From NCBI RefSeq assembly GCF_002105195.1, contig NZ_MUHU01000018.1, forward strand, positions 1 through 62,679: 62,679 nucleotides of DNA, in the 5' to 3' direction. Origin of the DNA: Derxia lacustris (GTDB taxonomy: Bacteria > Pseudomonadota > Gammaproteobacteria > Burkholderiales > Burkholderiaceae_E). Below, piece by piece: positions 36,973 through 46,064 of this stretch (positions are counted from its first letter, which is position 1; each line of letters starts with the position of its first letter). The notes under the pieces are model-generated. The model searched no databases and was not told the DNA's origin. It saw only the letters and a list, made by a program, of their open reading frames with translations. The translations under genes were made by a program, and so were the position numbers.

Positions 36973-38157
36973 TCAGTCCGGGTGCCGCAAAGGCGAACTT
37001 TCGGCATACGCCAATCCAGCTTCGAAAAAACTGCGCAGCCATGTGTTTTCGGCCATGCCGGTCAGCGTCTCGAAACCTTCGGCAAACCACCGGCATGGCC
37101 AGCGCGTCATGACATCCGAAGTGAGATAGCGCTCAAGCCGGGCAAGCGTTCCTGACGGCAGCGCCGCCACCACCGGAATCGATGCAAGTCGGCCATAAAT
37201 CTCGGGATGATCGGGTAGCGGCAGACACCAATGCCATCGTGAGTCACGCAAATGCTCGCGAATATCCCTCCGGCAGAAGTCTTCGCTCAGCAAAGGACCG
37301 GACAGGGAAAACGAATCGGGCCACACGAATTCGTCCTGCTCTTCCTGGGATTCCAGCCGGTTCGGCGAACGGCTGGCCAGCCACTCCCGATACAGCCGAC
37401 GATCAACCTCGACTTCCAAATATCTCGGGCCATGCGATGCCGGTATGTGACGCCCCTGAGGTCGGCTCATGAGCTGCCTCGCGGTCGCCTGCTGCCGTGC
37501 AAGTTTTTGTGCCTTCCACTCCGCCCGCAGTTCCGACTGAGTCCGGGCAAGGTCGGGATGGACCAGCCAGCGCATTGGCAGAGCCCCTGTTCGCAAGGCA
37601 TCTTGCAATTCCGCCATCGTCAGCCAGACCCGGGCACGGTCTACCCGGATTTCCAGGCACGCAAACCCCGCTTGGAGCAAGGCCATTGCCTTGTCGTCGG
37701 ACACATCGGCAGTGACAACCACTTCAATCGCAGTTTCTGTTCCTTGCACCGTGGCGAGAACGTCCGCCCGATAACCGAGTACGGCGTGCTCCAGACGTGG
37801 ATTTCCAAGCGGGGTCAAACCTGCGGGGACGACGGACTGACAGCGTCGCAGCGCACCGTCCCAGATTTCTGCGGCGAGTTCTGGCACATGCAATTCGCCC
37901 AGCGCAAGCAGCGCAGCCTTGGTCGCCGCATGCAGCGCTGACTCAACCCCTGCGCGCCCACAGGCGACAGCTTGGTCATGCGCGAAATGTGGGCGCCGTC
38001 CGCCACCACGAGAGTGCTTGGCCAGAACGGAGCCTTGGCACTCAAGGCAAATGCAGTCTGCGTCCCGGCCGGAGGGAACATCGAGAGGACCGACGACCCG
38101 CCCGTCCTCGCGCCGACGGGCAAAGGGGACAAGCAAATCCGAAAGCTTGGAAGACAT
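36973..38157 (-). CDS. CoiA-like competence/nuclease-fold protein
   Basis: The 394-residue protein starts with a zinc-finger-like segment (CICLECQGSVLAK, then RRPHFAHD) and continues with a restriction-endonuclease-like domain: ESALHAATKAALLALGE, RADVLAT, and AIEVVVTADVSDDKA. Competence protein CoiA has this order; in canonical PD-(D/E)xK nucleases the second acidic residue is followed by x-Lys, while here the strand reads EVV, so catalysis may be altered. The C-terminal half (about 200-394) has no recognised domain. GC is slightly lower than the flanks. It lies 132 bases downstream of the RloB gene on the same strand, so it may belong to that module. The start is ATG 38157; an earlier in-frame TTG exists. 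Confidence 0.65.
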   Translation of the reverse strand: MSSKLSDLLVPFARRREDGRVVGPLDVPSGRDADCICLECQGSVLAKHSRGGGRRPHFAHDQAVACGRAGVESALHAATKAALLALGELHVPELAAEIWDGALRRCQSVVPAGLTPLGNPRLEHAVLGYRADVLATVQGTETAIEVVVTADVSDDKAMALLQAGFACLEIRVDRARVWLTMAELQDALRTGALPMRWLVHPDLARTQSELRAEWKAQKLARQQATARQLMSRPQGRHIPASHGPRYLEVEVDRRLYREWLASRSPNRLESQEEQDEFVWPDSFSLSGPLLSEDFCRRDIREHLRDSRWHWCLPLPDHPEIYGRLASIPVVAALPSGTLARLERYLTSDVMTRWPCRWFAEGFETLTGMAENTWLRSFFEAGLAYAESSPLRHPD

Positions 38158-38289
38158 GAGACGGGCGCGAATTGAACCTGACGCCAAAGGCTCGACGCCC
38201 CGCCTGTTTGGCGCAATGACGAATCACGCCAAGTCGAACGCGACAACGCTCCCACCGTTTGCCAACAGAGGGGCTTCAGTCGTCAATCG

Positions 38290-38982
38290 TCAATCGTCTA
38301 CACGCTCAGTCTTCAAATGCACAAGCCGGTGTACCAGCGTGTGCATGCCGGTATAGGGGGCTTGCCCGTCGTGGGCGGTGGTGACGGCGGCGCGCGCCTG
38401 AGCCCGGCGCGTGGCGGTATCGAGCAATGCCTTGCTGGCGGCCCAGTGCCCGCCCTGCCCCTTCGCATAGCCGGGCAAGTGAGCTTGCAGGCGGCGCAGC
38501 GCGTCGTCGCGGTGCAGCGGCGCGTTCACATCCTCGAAGTGCAGCAGCAGCCAGAGTTCAAAGCAGGGCACCGAGGCGATCGCCTCGAAGGGCACGGGCC
38601 GCTTCTCGTCGTTGCGGTGCCTGCCGTCCAGCGCCGCCGCCTTGGCGAGGGCGGCATGGTAGGTGGCGTGGTCGTCGCGGTCGAACACGCAGCACACGCG
38701 GTCGAATTCGCGCGGGCGCAGGCCAAGCCGCGCGTCGCCATTCAGCAGCAGGTGCTCGGCGTAGTCGACGATCTGGATTGGCGACGTCCCCCAATCGCTG
38801 TGCAGCACCTGCACGTTGGCAGTGGGCAACCGCAAGTCCTGCCGGATTTCTTCGATGTAGTTGGGTTCGGTCTTCTTGCCTTCGCAGACGATCAGCAAAC
38901 GCTCGACGGGTTGCCGCGTTGCCTTCTGGCGGCCCAACGCTCTGGCTGCCTGACGGTGGCGCGGCTGGTTGTCGCGGCCCAT
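38290..38982 (-). CDS. RloB-domain protein (TOPRIM-like; AbiLii-like)
   Basis: The 230-residue protein carries the RloB domain. A conserved Glu/Lys strand RLLIVCEGKKTEPNYIEEI (about residues 28-46) and an Asp-rich strand CCVFDRDDH (about 97-105) are the acidic positions of a TOPRIM-like metal site. PCFELWLLLHF follows. RloB proteins occur next to RloA-type ATPases within restriction loci, and AbiLii of the lactococcal AbiL system has the same domain. It starts 4 bases after the stop of the AAA ATPase gene, so the two are one operon. Confidence 0.82.
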   Translation of the reverse strand: MGRDNQPRHRQAARALGRQKATRQPVERLLIVCEGKKTEPNYIEEIRQDLRLPTANVQVLHSDWGTSPIQIVDYAEHLLLNGDARLGLRPREFDRVCCVFDRDDHATYHAALAKAAALDGRHRNDEKRPVPFEAIASVPCFELWLLLHFEDVNAPLHRDDALRRLQAHLPGYAKGQGGHWAASKALLDTATRRAQARAAVTTAHDGQAPYTGMHTLVHRLVHLKTERVDD

Positions 38983-38986
38983 GCGC

Positions 38987-40300
38987 TCAGGCGCCGGTGG
39001 ACGAACGCTGCGCACCACCGCGCGTGGCGCCACGCGGGCCGGGCGGCAGGGCGATGGCGGGCAGGCTGCGCAGCACCGGCACCGCGCCGTAGCGCCCGGC
39101 CAGATAGCCGCGTTCCAGTGCCTCGTGCTTGCGCGGACTGAAGTCGCTGAGCGGATAAAGCCGCGTGGCCTGGTCGGCGTCCTTCTCGGTAAACCAGATC
39201 TGGTCGCGCCGGAACAGGCCCTGATCGAGCAGCGAGGTGTCGTGCGTGGTGAACACCAGCTGGGCGCCGCGCGGATTGAGCGCCGGGTCGTGAAACATGG
39301 CGACCAGCCGGCGCACCAGCAACGTGTGCAGGCTGCTGTCGAGTTCGTCCACCACGAGAGCGCGGCCATCGCGCAGCACGTCGAGCACCGGCGCGACAAG
39401 GCAGTAGAGGCGCTGCGTGCCTTCGGATTCCTCGTGCAGTTCGAAGCTGGCCTTGCCGGCGGAAGTGCTGTGCTCGAACAGCGGGACGAGGATTTCGCTC
39501 TCTTCCTTGCCCATGTGCACCACGCCATCGGCGCCGAAAGCGAAGTTGTCGGTGACGCCTCGCATGGCGGTGGTTTTCACCTCGGCAATGCTGATGTCGG
39601 CAGTCGACAGGAAATCGCGCACGGCCAGGCGCCCCGCTGCGCTGGCGAGCAGGTGCGTGGTGAGTTCGTGATTGAGCGACGCATGCGCCGGCAGGTAGAC
39701 GAGGCAATCGACGATGGCCCGATACACCGGAACCATCTGGTCGGCATTGAGCTGCGCGGCCATCGACAGAAAAAGCGCATTGGCCCGCGTGCTGTCCTGC
39801 CAGAGCTTGCGTGCGCCCTTGAGATAGGCGCTGAACTCGTAAACATCGCGCTCGCCATCGAAACGACGGCTGAACCATTGCGTGGGCTTGGCGCTGTGCC
39901 AAACCACCAGCGACTCGCTGACGATGCGCTGCGCGGTCATCTCGAAGGCGTACTGGTGCCGCAAGCCGGCGTGAACGAAGCTCAGCTCGAAGGCAGTGGG
40001 CTCGGCGGCCCGGGCCGGATCGAGCCGGAACGGCTGCACGTTGTAGGTCTGGCCCGGCTGGATGACGGTCGCCGATTCGGCCACCACGGCGCGCATGTAG
40101 TCGAGCGCCTTGAGCAGCGTGGTCTTGCCACTGGCATTGGGGCCGTAGATGACGGCGCTGCGCACCGCCTGCGCGGGCGACTTGAGGCCGGTGGCGCCGG
40201 TATGGCTGGCGGCCAGTTCGCGGTCGGCCGAGGCGACGAAGCTCAGGCACTGTTCATCGCGGATCGAGCCGAAATTGCGCACCCGGAATTCGAGCAGCAT
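38987..40300 (-). CDS. AAA/ABC-type ATPase partner of RloB (AbiLi/RloA-like)
   Basis: The 437-residue OLD/SMC-like ATPase begins MLLEFRVRNFGSIRDEQCLS, with Walker A IYGPNASGKTTLLKAL (about residues 46-61), a long insertion, Walker B GRALVVDELDSSLHTLL (about 315-331) and the switch VFTTHDTSLLDQ. Such ATPases act as sensors or regulators of toxic partners in abortive infection systems. With the adjacent RloB gene it forms an AbiL-like pair. The ATG is preceded by GGAG. Upstream lies an AT-rich promoter region (40301-40490) shared with the divergent ArsR gene. Confidence 0.82.
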   Translation of the reverse strand: MLLEFRVRNFGSIRDEQCLSFVASADRELAASHTGATGLKSPAQAVRSAVIYGPNASGKTTLLKALDYMRAVVAESATVIQPGQTYNVQPFRLDPARAAEPTAFELSFVHAGLRHQYAFEMTAQRIVSESLVVWHSAKPTQWFSRRFDGERDVYEFSAYLKGARKLWQDSTRANALFLSMAAQLNADQMVPVYRAIVDCLVYLPAHASLNHELTTHLLASAAGRLAVRDFLSTADISIAEVKTTAMRGVTDNFAFGADGVVHMGKEESEILVPLFEHSTSAGKASFELHEESEGTQRLYCLVAPVLDVLRDGRALVVDELDSSLHTLLVRRLVAMFHDPALNPRGAQLVFTTHDTSLLDQGLFRRDQIWFTEKDADQATRLYPLSDFSPRKHEALERGYLAGRYGAVPVLRSLPAIALPPGPRGATRGGAQRSSTGA

Positions 40301-40490
40301 GGCGGTCTCCGTTGAAAATTTTTCTGATATTCGCATGTAGTGAGCAAATTCAATCGTCATTTTTACTTTCACGGATGAGCGTCGGCCGGCGACACCGCAA
40401 GACTCATCACGACACATCCCGATGCAATCCACTTGCATCGTCTTTTCCCGATATGCCAATATCCCGATCAACCGATAAGCCCCACCCACC

Positions 40491-40787
40491 ATGGACATCG
40501 ACGAAATCCTCAAGGCCCTCGCCAACCCCATCCGCCGCGAAATCCTCGGCTGGCTGAAAGACCCGCAAACCCACTTCACCGAGCAGAACCACGCCTGGGA
40601 AGAAGGCGTCTGCGTCGGCCGCATCTACGAGCGCGCCGGGCTGTCGCAATCGACCGTGTCGACGCACATGGCGGTGCTCGAACGCGCCGGTCTCGTCACC
40701 TCGCAGCGCGCCGGCCAATGGGTGCTCTACAAGCGCGACGAGGCGGCCATCGCCGCCTTTCTGCAAGCCATGAAGTCCGATCTCTGA
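40491..40787 (+). CDS. ArsR-family winged-helix regulator
   Basis: The 98-residue regulator has the ArsR fold: ILKALANPIRREILGWLK, then ERAGLSQSTVSTHMAVLERAGLVTSQRAGQW and a C-terminal helix. No Cys-rich metal-binding motif of ArsR/SmtB is present (single Cys in GVCVGRI), so it may sense something other than soft metals. The MFS exporter gene begins 60 bases downstream on the same strand and is the likely target. The divergent AAA/RloB operon starts 190 bases away. Confidence 0.87.
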   Translation: MDIDEILKALANPIRREILGWLKDPQTHFTEQNHAWEEGVCVGRIYERAGLSQSTVSTHMAVLERAGLVTSQRAGQWVLYKRDEAAIAAFLQAMKSDL

Positions 40788-40847
40788 CCCTCACTCCGGC
40801 GCGAAGCGGCCCGCACGAGGCCGCGCCAATCACTCTCCTCCCCGCCC

Positions 40848-42011
40848 ATGCCTCTCGCCCTGCTAGCGCTTGCAATCAGCACCTTCGCCATCGGCACGAC
40901 CGAGTTCGTGGTGATGGGTCTGCTGCCCGAAGTGGCGCGCGACCTTGCCGTGTCCATCCCCACGGCCGGCTGGCTGGTGGGCGGCTATGCGCTCGGCGTG
41001 GCCTTCGGCGCGCCGCTCATGGCCATCGCCACGCTCAACCTGCAGCGCAAGGCCACGCTGCTGCTGCTGATGGCCATCTTCATCGCCGGCAACGTGATGT
41101 GCGCGCTGGCCGACAGCTACTGGCTGCTGATGGCGGCGCGCGTGGTCACCTCGCTGTGCCACGGCGCCTTCTTCGGCATCGGCTCGGTGGTGGCGGCCAC
41201 GCTGGCCGCGCCCGAGCGGCGTGCGTCGGCGGTGGCGCTGGTGTTCGCCGGGCTGACCATTTCCAACATCGTCGGCGTGCCGCTCGGCACGGCGCTCGGC
41301 CAGGCCCAGGGCTGGCGCATGACCTTCTGGGCGGTGAGCGGGCTGGGCGTGATCGCCTTTGTTTCGCTGCTCGCGCTGCTGCCGAGTCAGCCCGCGCCGC
41401 GCAGTGCCGGCATCGGCCATGAACTGCGCGCGCTGCTCGACCGGGGCCTCGCCTGCGCGCTCGGGCTGTCGGTGCTGGCGAGCACGTCGATGTTTGCGCT
41501 GTTCACCTACATCGCGCCGCTGCTGCTCGACATCACGCAGCTGTCGCCGGAAGGCGTGACCGGCTCGCTGCTGGTGGCCGGCGCCGGCGCCACGGTCGGC
41601 AATCTGCTCGGCGGCCGGCTGGCCGATCGCGGCATCCGGCGCGCGATGGCCCAGGCCTTCGGCGCGACCGCGCTGGTGGCGGCCGCATTCGCCTGGACCG
41701 CGCATTCCTTCGTGCTGGCCGAGATCACGGTGTTCCTGTGGGCGACGGCCAGCTTTGCCAGCGGCCCGGCGCTGCAACTCAATGTGGTGAACCACGGCCA
41801 TCGCGCGCCCAACCTGGTGGCGACGCTGAACATCGGCGCGTTCAACCTCGGCAACGCCATCGGCGCCTGGATCGGCGGGCAGACGATTGCGCTTGGCCTC
41901 GGGCTGAACGCGGTGCCGGTGGTCGCGGCCGTGGCGGCGCTGATCGCGCTCGGCGCATCGCGGCTGGCGCCGCAGTTGCCGGCACATGCGCCGGCCACCG
42001 CCAACGCCTGA
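40848..42011 (+). CDS. MFS transporter, DHA1 (AraJ/YdhP-like) family
   Basis: The 387-residue inner-membrane protein has 12 predicted helices and the DHA1 signature FAIGTTEFVVMGLLPEVARDL, followed by GWLVGGYALGVAFGAP and the motif C-like GLTISNIVGVPLGTALGQ. Relatives export sugars, purine ribonucleosides or drugs; the substrate is not readable. It lies downstream of the ArsR gene and upstream of the old yellow enzyme gene, a layout common for exporter plus flavin reductase units that respond to electrophiles. Confidence 0.88.
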   Translation: MPLALLALAISTFAIGTTEFVVMGLLPEVARDLAVSIPTAGWLVGGYALGVAFGAPLMAIATLNLQRKATLLLLMAIFIAGNVMCALADSYWLLMAARVVTSLCHGAFFGIGSVVAATLAAPERRASAVALVFAGLTISNIVGVPLGTALGQAQGWRMTFWAVSGLGVIAFVSLLALLPSQPAPRSAGIGHELRALLDRGLACALGLSVLASTSMFALFTYIAPLLLDITQLSPEGVTGSLLVAGAGATVGNLLGGRLADRGIRRAMAQAFGATALVAAAFAWTAHSFVLAEITVFLWATASFASGPALQLNVVNHGHRAPNLVATLNIGAFNLGNAIGAWIGGQTIALGLGLNAVPVVAAVAALIALGASRLAPQLPAHAPATANA

Positions 42012-42054
42012 GCCGGCGCGCTCGAAGCGCAAGACCGCCTCCGCCTCCGCCACG

Positions 42055-42118
42055 ACGCAGCACGCAGCACGCAGCACGCAGCACGCAGCACGCAGCACGC
42101 AGCACGCAGCACGCAGCA
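42055..42118. repeat. Heptanucleotide tandem repeat (CACGCAG)n before the old yellow enzyme gene
   Basis: Eight perfect copies of CACGCAG lie at 42061-42116, with partial copies on both sides, in the gap between the MFS stop and the OYE start. The unit is not a multiple of three, so length change in a coding frame would shift it, but here it sits in the intergenic leader 57 bases before the ATG. Slipped-strand mispairing could change promoter or leader spacing. Confidence 0.95.
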
Positions 42119-42174
42119 TCAAACCCCGATTCACCCGCCCGCGCACCCGCCCGGCGGCATTCCAAGGAGAAGCC

Positions 42175-43230
42175 ATGCACTCGTTGTTCGAACCCATCCG
42201 CGTCGGTGACCTCGACCTGCCGAACCGCATCTTCATGGCGCCGCTGACGCGCTGCCGCGCCAGCGTTGGCCGCGTGCCCAACGCCCTCATGGCCGAGTAC
42301 TACGCCCAGCGCGCGAGCGCCGGACTCATCCTGTCCGAAGCCACCGCCGTCACGCCCGACGGCGTCGGCTATCCCGACACGCCGGGGTTGTGGAGCGAGG
42401 CCCAGGTCGAAGGCTGGAAGCTGGTGACCAAGGCCGTGCACGACGCCGGCGGCCGCATCTTTGCGCAGCTCTGGCATGTGGGCCGCATCAGCGATCCGAT
42501 CTATCTCGACGGTCGGCTGCCGGTCGCACCGAGCGCCATCGCCGCCGGCGGCCATGTGAGCCTGGTGCGCCCCGAGAAGCCCTTCGTCACGCCGCGCGCG
42601 CTGGAGCTGGCCGAGATTCCCGGCGTCGTCGAGGCCTATCGCAAGGGCGCCGAGAACGCGAAGCTGGCCGGCTTCGACGGCGTGGAAATCCACGGCGCCA
42701 ACGGCTATCTGCTCGACCAGTTCCTGCAGGACGGCACCAATCACCGCACCGACGCCTACGGCGGCAGCCTCCAGAACCGCGCCCGCCTGATACTCGAAGT
42801 GACCGACGCCTGCATCGGCGTGTGGGGCGCCGGCCGCGTGGGCATGCATCTGGCGCCGCGTCGCGATGCGCACAGCATGAGCGACAGCGCCCCGGCCGAG
42901 ACCTTCGGCTACGTGGCGCGCGAGCTGGGCAAGCGCGGCATCGCCTTCATCTGCGCGCGCGAAGCCGTGGGCGACGACAGCCTCGGCCCGCAGCTGAAGC
43001 AGGCTTTCGGGGGCATCTACGTGGCGAACGAAAAGCTGACGAAGGAAAGCGCGCAGGCGCTGCTCGACGCCGGCACGGCGGATGCGGTGGCCTTCGGCAA
43101 GGACTACATCGCGACGCCCGACCTGGTGACGCGGCTGGAACGTGGCGCGGCGCTGAATGCGCAGGACTTCGGGACGTTCTACGGCAGCGGCGCCAAGGGC
43201 TACACCGACTATCCGGTGCTGGCTGGGTGA
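42175..43230 (+). CDS. Old yellow enzyme family alkene reductase (NemA-like)
   Basis: The 351-residue FMN enzyme reduces activated C=C bonds with NAD(P)H. Family blocks are NRIFMAPLTRCRASVGRVPN, AQLWHVGRIS, VEIHGANGYLLDQFLQDGTN with the His/Asn pair that binds the substrate carbonyl, RTDAYGGSLQNRARL, and the C-terminal GTADAVAFGKDYIATPDL. AAGGAGA precedes the ATG at normal spacing. It is downstream of the ArsR-MFS pair and a heptamer repeat. A strong terminator hairpin lies 246 bases after the stop, beyond a palindromic repeat. Confidence 0.92.
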   Translation: MHSLFEPIRVGDLDLPNRIFMAPLTRCRASVGRVPNALMAEYYAQRASAGLILSEATAVTPDGVGYPDTPGLWSEAQVEGWKLVTKAVHDAGGRIFAQLWHVGRISDPIYLDGRLPVAPSAIAAGGHVSLVRPEKPFVTPRALELAEIPGVVEAYRKGAENAKLAGFDGVEIHGANGYLLDQFLQDGTNHRTDAYGGSLQNRARLILEVTDACIGVWGAGRVGMHLAPRRDAHSMSDSAPAETFGYVARELGKRGIAFICAREAVGDDSLGPQLKQAFGGIYVANEKLTKESAQALLDAGTADAVAFGKDYIATPDLVTRLERGAALNAQDFGTFYGSGAKGYTDYPVLAG

Positions 43231-43239
43231 GGCGGCGGC

Positions 43240-43454
43240 GGTGGCGGGCGGGTGGCGGCTTCCGGTGCATACGGACGCATCCGCCGCTGAACGCGGCGGA
43301 TTCCCTTCGCTCCCTTCGGTAGCCCGCCGGCCGGCATGCCAACTCGGCCTGCGGCCTCAAACAGGCATGCCTGAACGCCTGCGGCGTTCACCGGCATCTA
43401 CCTCGTGCGCTCGGTGCGTCCGAATGCACCGGAACCCGCCACCCGCCCGCCACC
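43240..43454. repeat. Long palindromic intergenic repeat, copy 1
   Basis: The 41-base arms 43240-43280 and 43414-43454 are complementary at 38 of 41 positions. Between them lie smaller hairpins: CCGCCGCTGAACGCGGCGG, GGCCTGCGGCC and GAACGCCTGCGGCGTTC, and two copies of the self-complementary GGCATGCC. The core at 43370-43395 is identical to 62329-62354 in the second copy. No open frame with natural composition is present. It starts 10 bases after the OYE stop. It may act in RNA as a structured 3' end or be a mobile non-coding element. Confidence 0.85.
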
Positions 43455-43475
43455 GCTTCATGTTCATGGGCAGAC

Positions 43476-43502
43476 AGGGCCGCTGCGCGGCCCTCGGTTT
43501 TC
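43476..43502 (+). terminator. Rho-independent terminator after the OYE gene
   Basis: AGGGCCGC and GCGGCCCT form a perfect 8-bp stem around a TGC loop, followed by CGGTTTTC. It separates the OYE transcript from dbpA, whose ATG is at 43579. The T run is short but the stem is strong. Confidence 0.65.
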
Positions 43503-43578
43503 AGTCGCCTCACTCAGGCGCCGCCCGCCCATCCCCTCGCGCGCGGCGCCGCTGCCCCCATCAAGCACAATCGGCCGC

Positions 43579-44973
<1,395 letters not shown>

Positions 44974-45036
44974 GCGGCGCTTGCGGTCTGCGGCGGCGCT
45001 GCATTGGCGCCGCGAGCCGCGTGGCCGACGCCAGCG

Positions 45037-45921
45037 TCAGGCGCCAGCCAGCTCGGCTGGCGGCACGCTCGCCAGCAACTCCTCGGCCAGCGCCTGCGAC
45101 ATGCCCGCGATGTCGAGCGCATTGCCCGAGGTGCCGAACGGCTCCTCGATCTCCTGCGCCAGCGCCTCCAGCGCAAAGAAGGGATAGGCGACGAAGGTGG
45201 TGACCAGCGGCGTCAGCACGCCCACCGTCTGCGCCAGCCCGAACGGCAGCGCGATGCAATACAGATGCACCGTGCGATGAATGATGAGCGAGTAGATGAA
45301 GGGCAGCGGCGTGCCCGCGATGCGCTGGCAGCTGGCGAGCGCAAATTCAAGCCCGGCGAGCTGGCTGTCGATGGCGGGCAGCAGGATCGGATCGATCTCG
45401 CCGGCGCGGCGCGCCTCGGCCAGCTGCTGCGCGATCAGCGTGACGACGGCCTGCGGCCGGCAGGGCGCGGCCATCACCGTGGCCAGCTCGTCCGACGTGA
45501 GCCAGGGCGCGATGCCGGCGCGCGGATCGCAGTCGTGCAGCTGGTAGCGCAGCGCATGCACGAAGGCCGCCAGCAGCCGCACGATCTGCTGGGCGCGCGC
45601 CGGTGAATCGAGCAGCGTGACCGACTGCCGCGCCACGCTGCGCGCATGGATGACGACCAGCCCCCAGAGCTTTCGCGCCTCCCACCAGCGGTCGTAGCTG
45701 GCGCTGTTGCGAAAGCCCAGGAACACCGCCAGCGACACGCCGAGAAAGCCGAACGGCGCCGGCGTGTAGCTCAGGTTCCACGGCCACGGCAGCCGCGACG
45801 CATACCAGGCCCAGCAGCCCATCGCGAAGGTGAGCACGAGCTGGAAGGCAATGCGCGGCAGCACCGAGCCGCGCAGCATGAAGAGCATGCGGAACCAGTG
45901 GGGGCGGGGTTGGCGGGGCAT
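45037..45921 (-). CDS. Bestrophin-family ion channel protein
   Basis: The 294-residue inner-membrane protein belongs to the bestrophin/YneE family, which forms pentameric ion channels. Signature parts are the N-terminal helices, LGVSLAVFLGFRNSASYDRWWEARKLWG, LPFIYSLIIHRTVHLYCIALPFGL, and the acidic neck/tail EALAQEIEEPFGTSGNALD. The ion preferred by the bacterial member cannot be read. The gene is monocistronic, convergent with dbpA and 144 bases after the giant CHAT gene on the same strand. Confidence 0.9.
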   Translation of the reverse strand: MPRQPRPHWFRMLFMLRGSVLPRIAFQLVLTFAMGCWAWYASRLPWPWNLSYTPAPFGFLGVSLAVFLGFRNSASYDRWWEARKLWGLVVIHARSVARQSVTLLDSPARAQQIVRLLAAFVHALRYQLHDCDPRAGIAPWLTSDELATVMAAPCRPQAVVTLIAQQLAEARRAGEIDPILLPAIDSQLAGLEFALASCQRIAGTPLPFIYSLIIHRTVHLYCIALPFGLAQTVGVLTPLVTTFVAYPFFALEALAQEIEEPFGTSGNALDIAGMSQALAEELLASVPPAELAGA

Positions 45922-46064
45922 GAGTGGGCCGGAAGTGACGGGGGCGCAATGCTAGCTGCGCCGCGAACATGGCGGTGGCCGCTCGTCAGGCAGGAACACG
46001 CGATTCCAATCCGCACCGCCGACGACCGGCCAGCCCCGTGTCGACGGCAGCACCCGCCCGCCGC

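Noticed and set aside
42055..42118. CRISPR array
   Set aside because: The unit is 7 bp with no spacers; it is a microsatellite.
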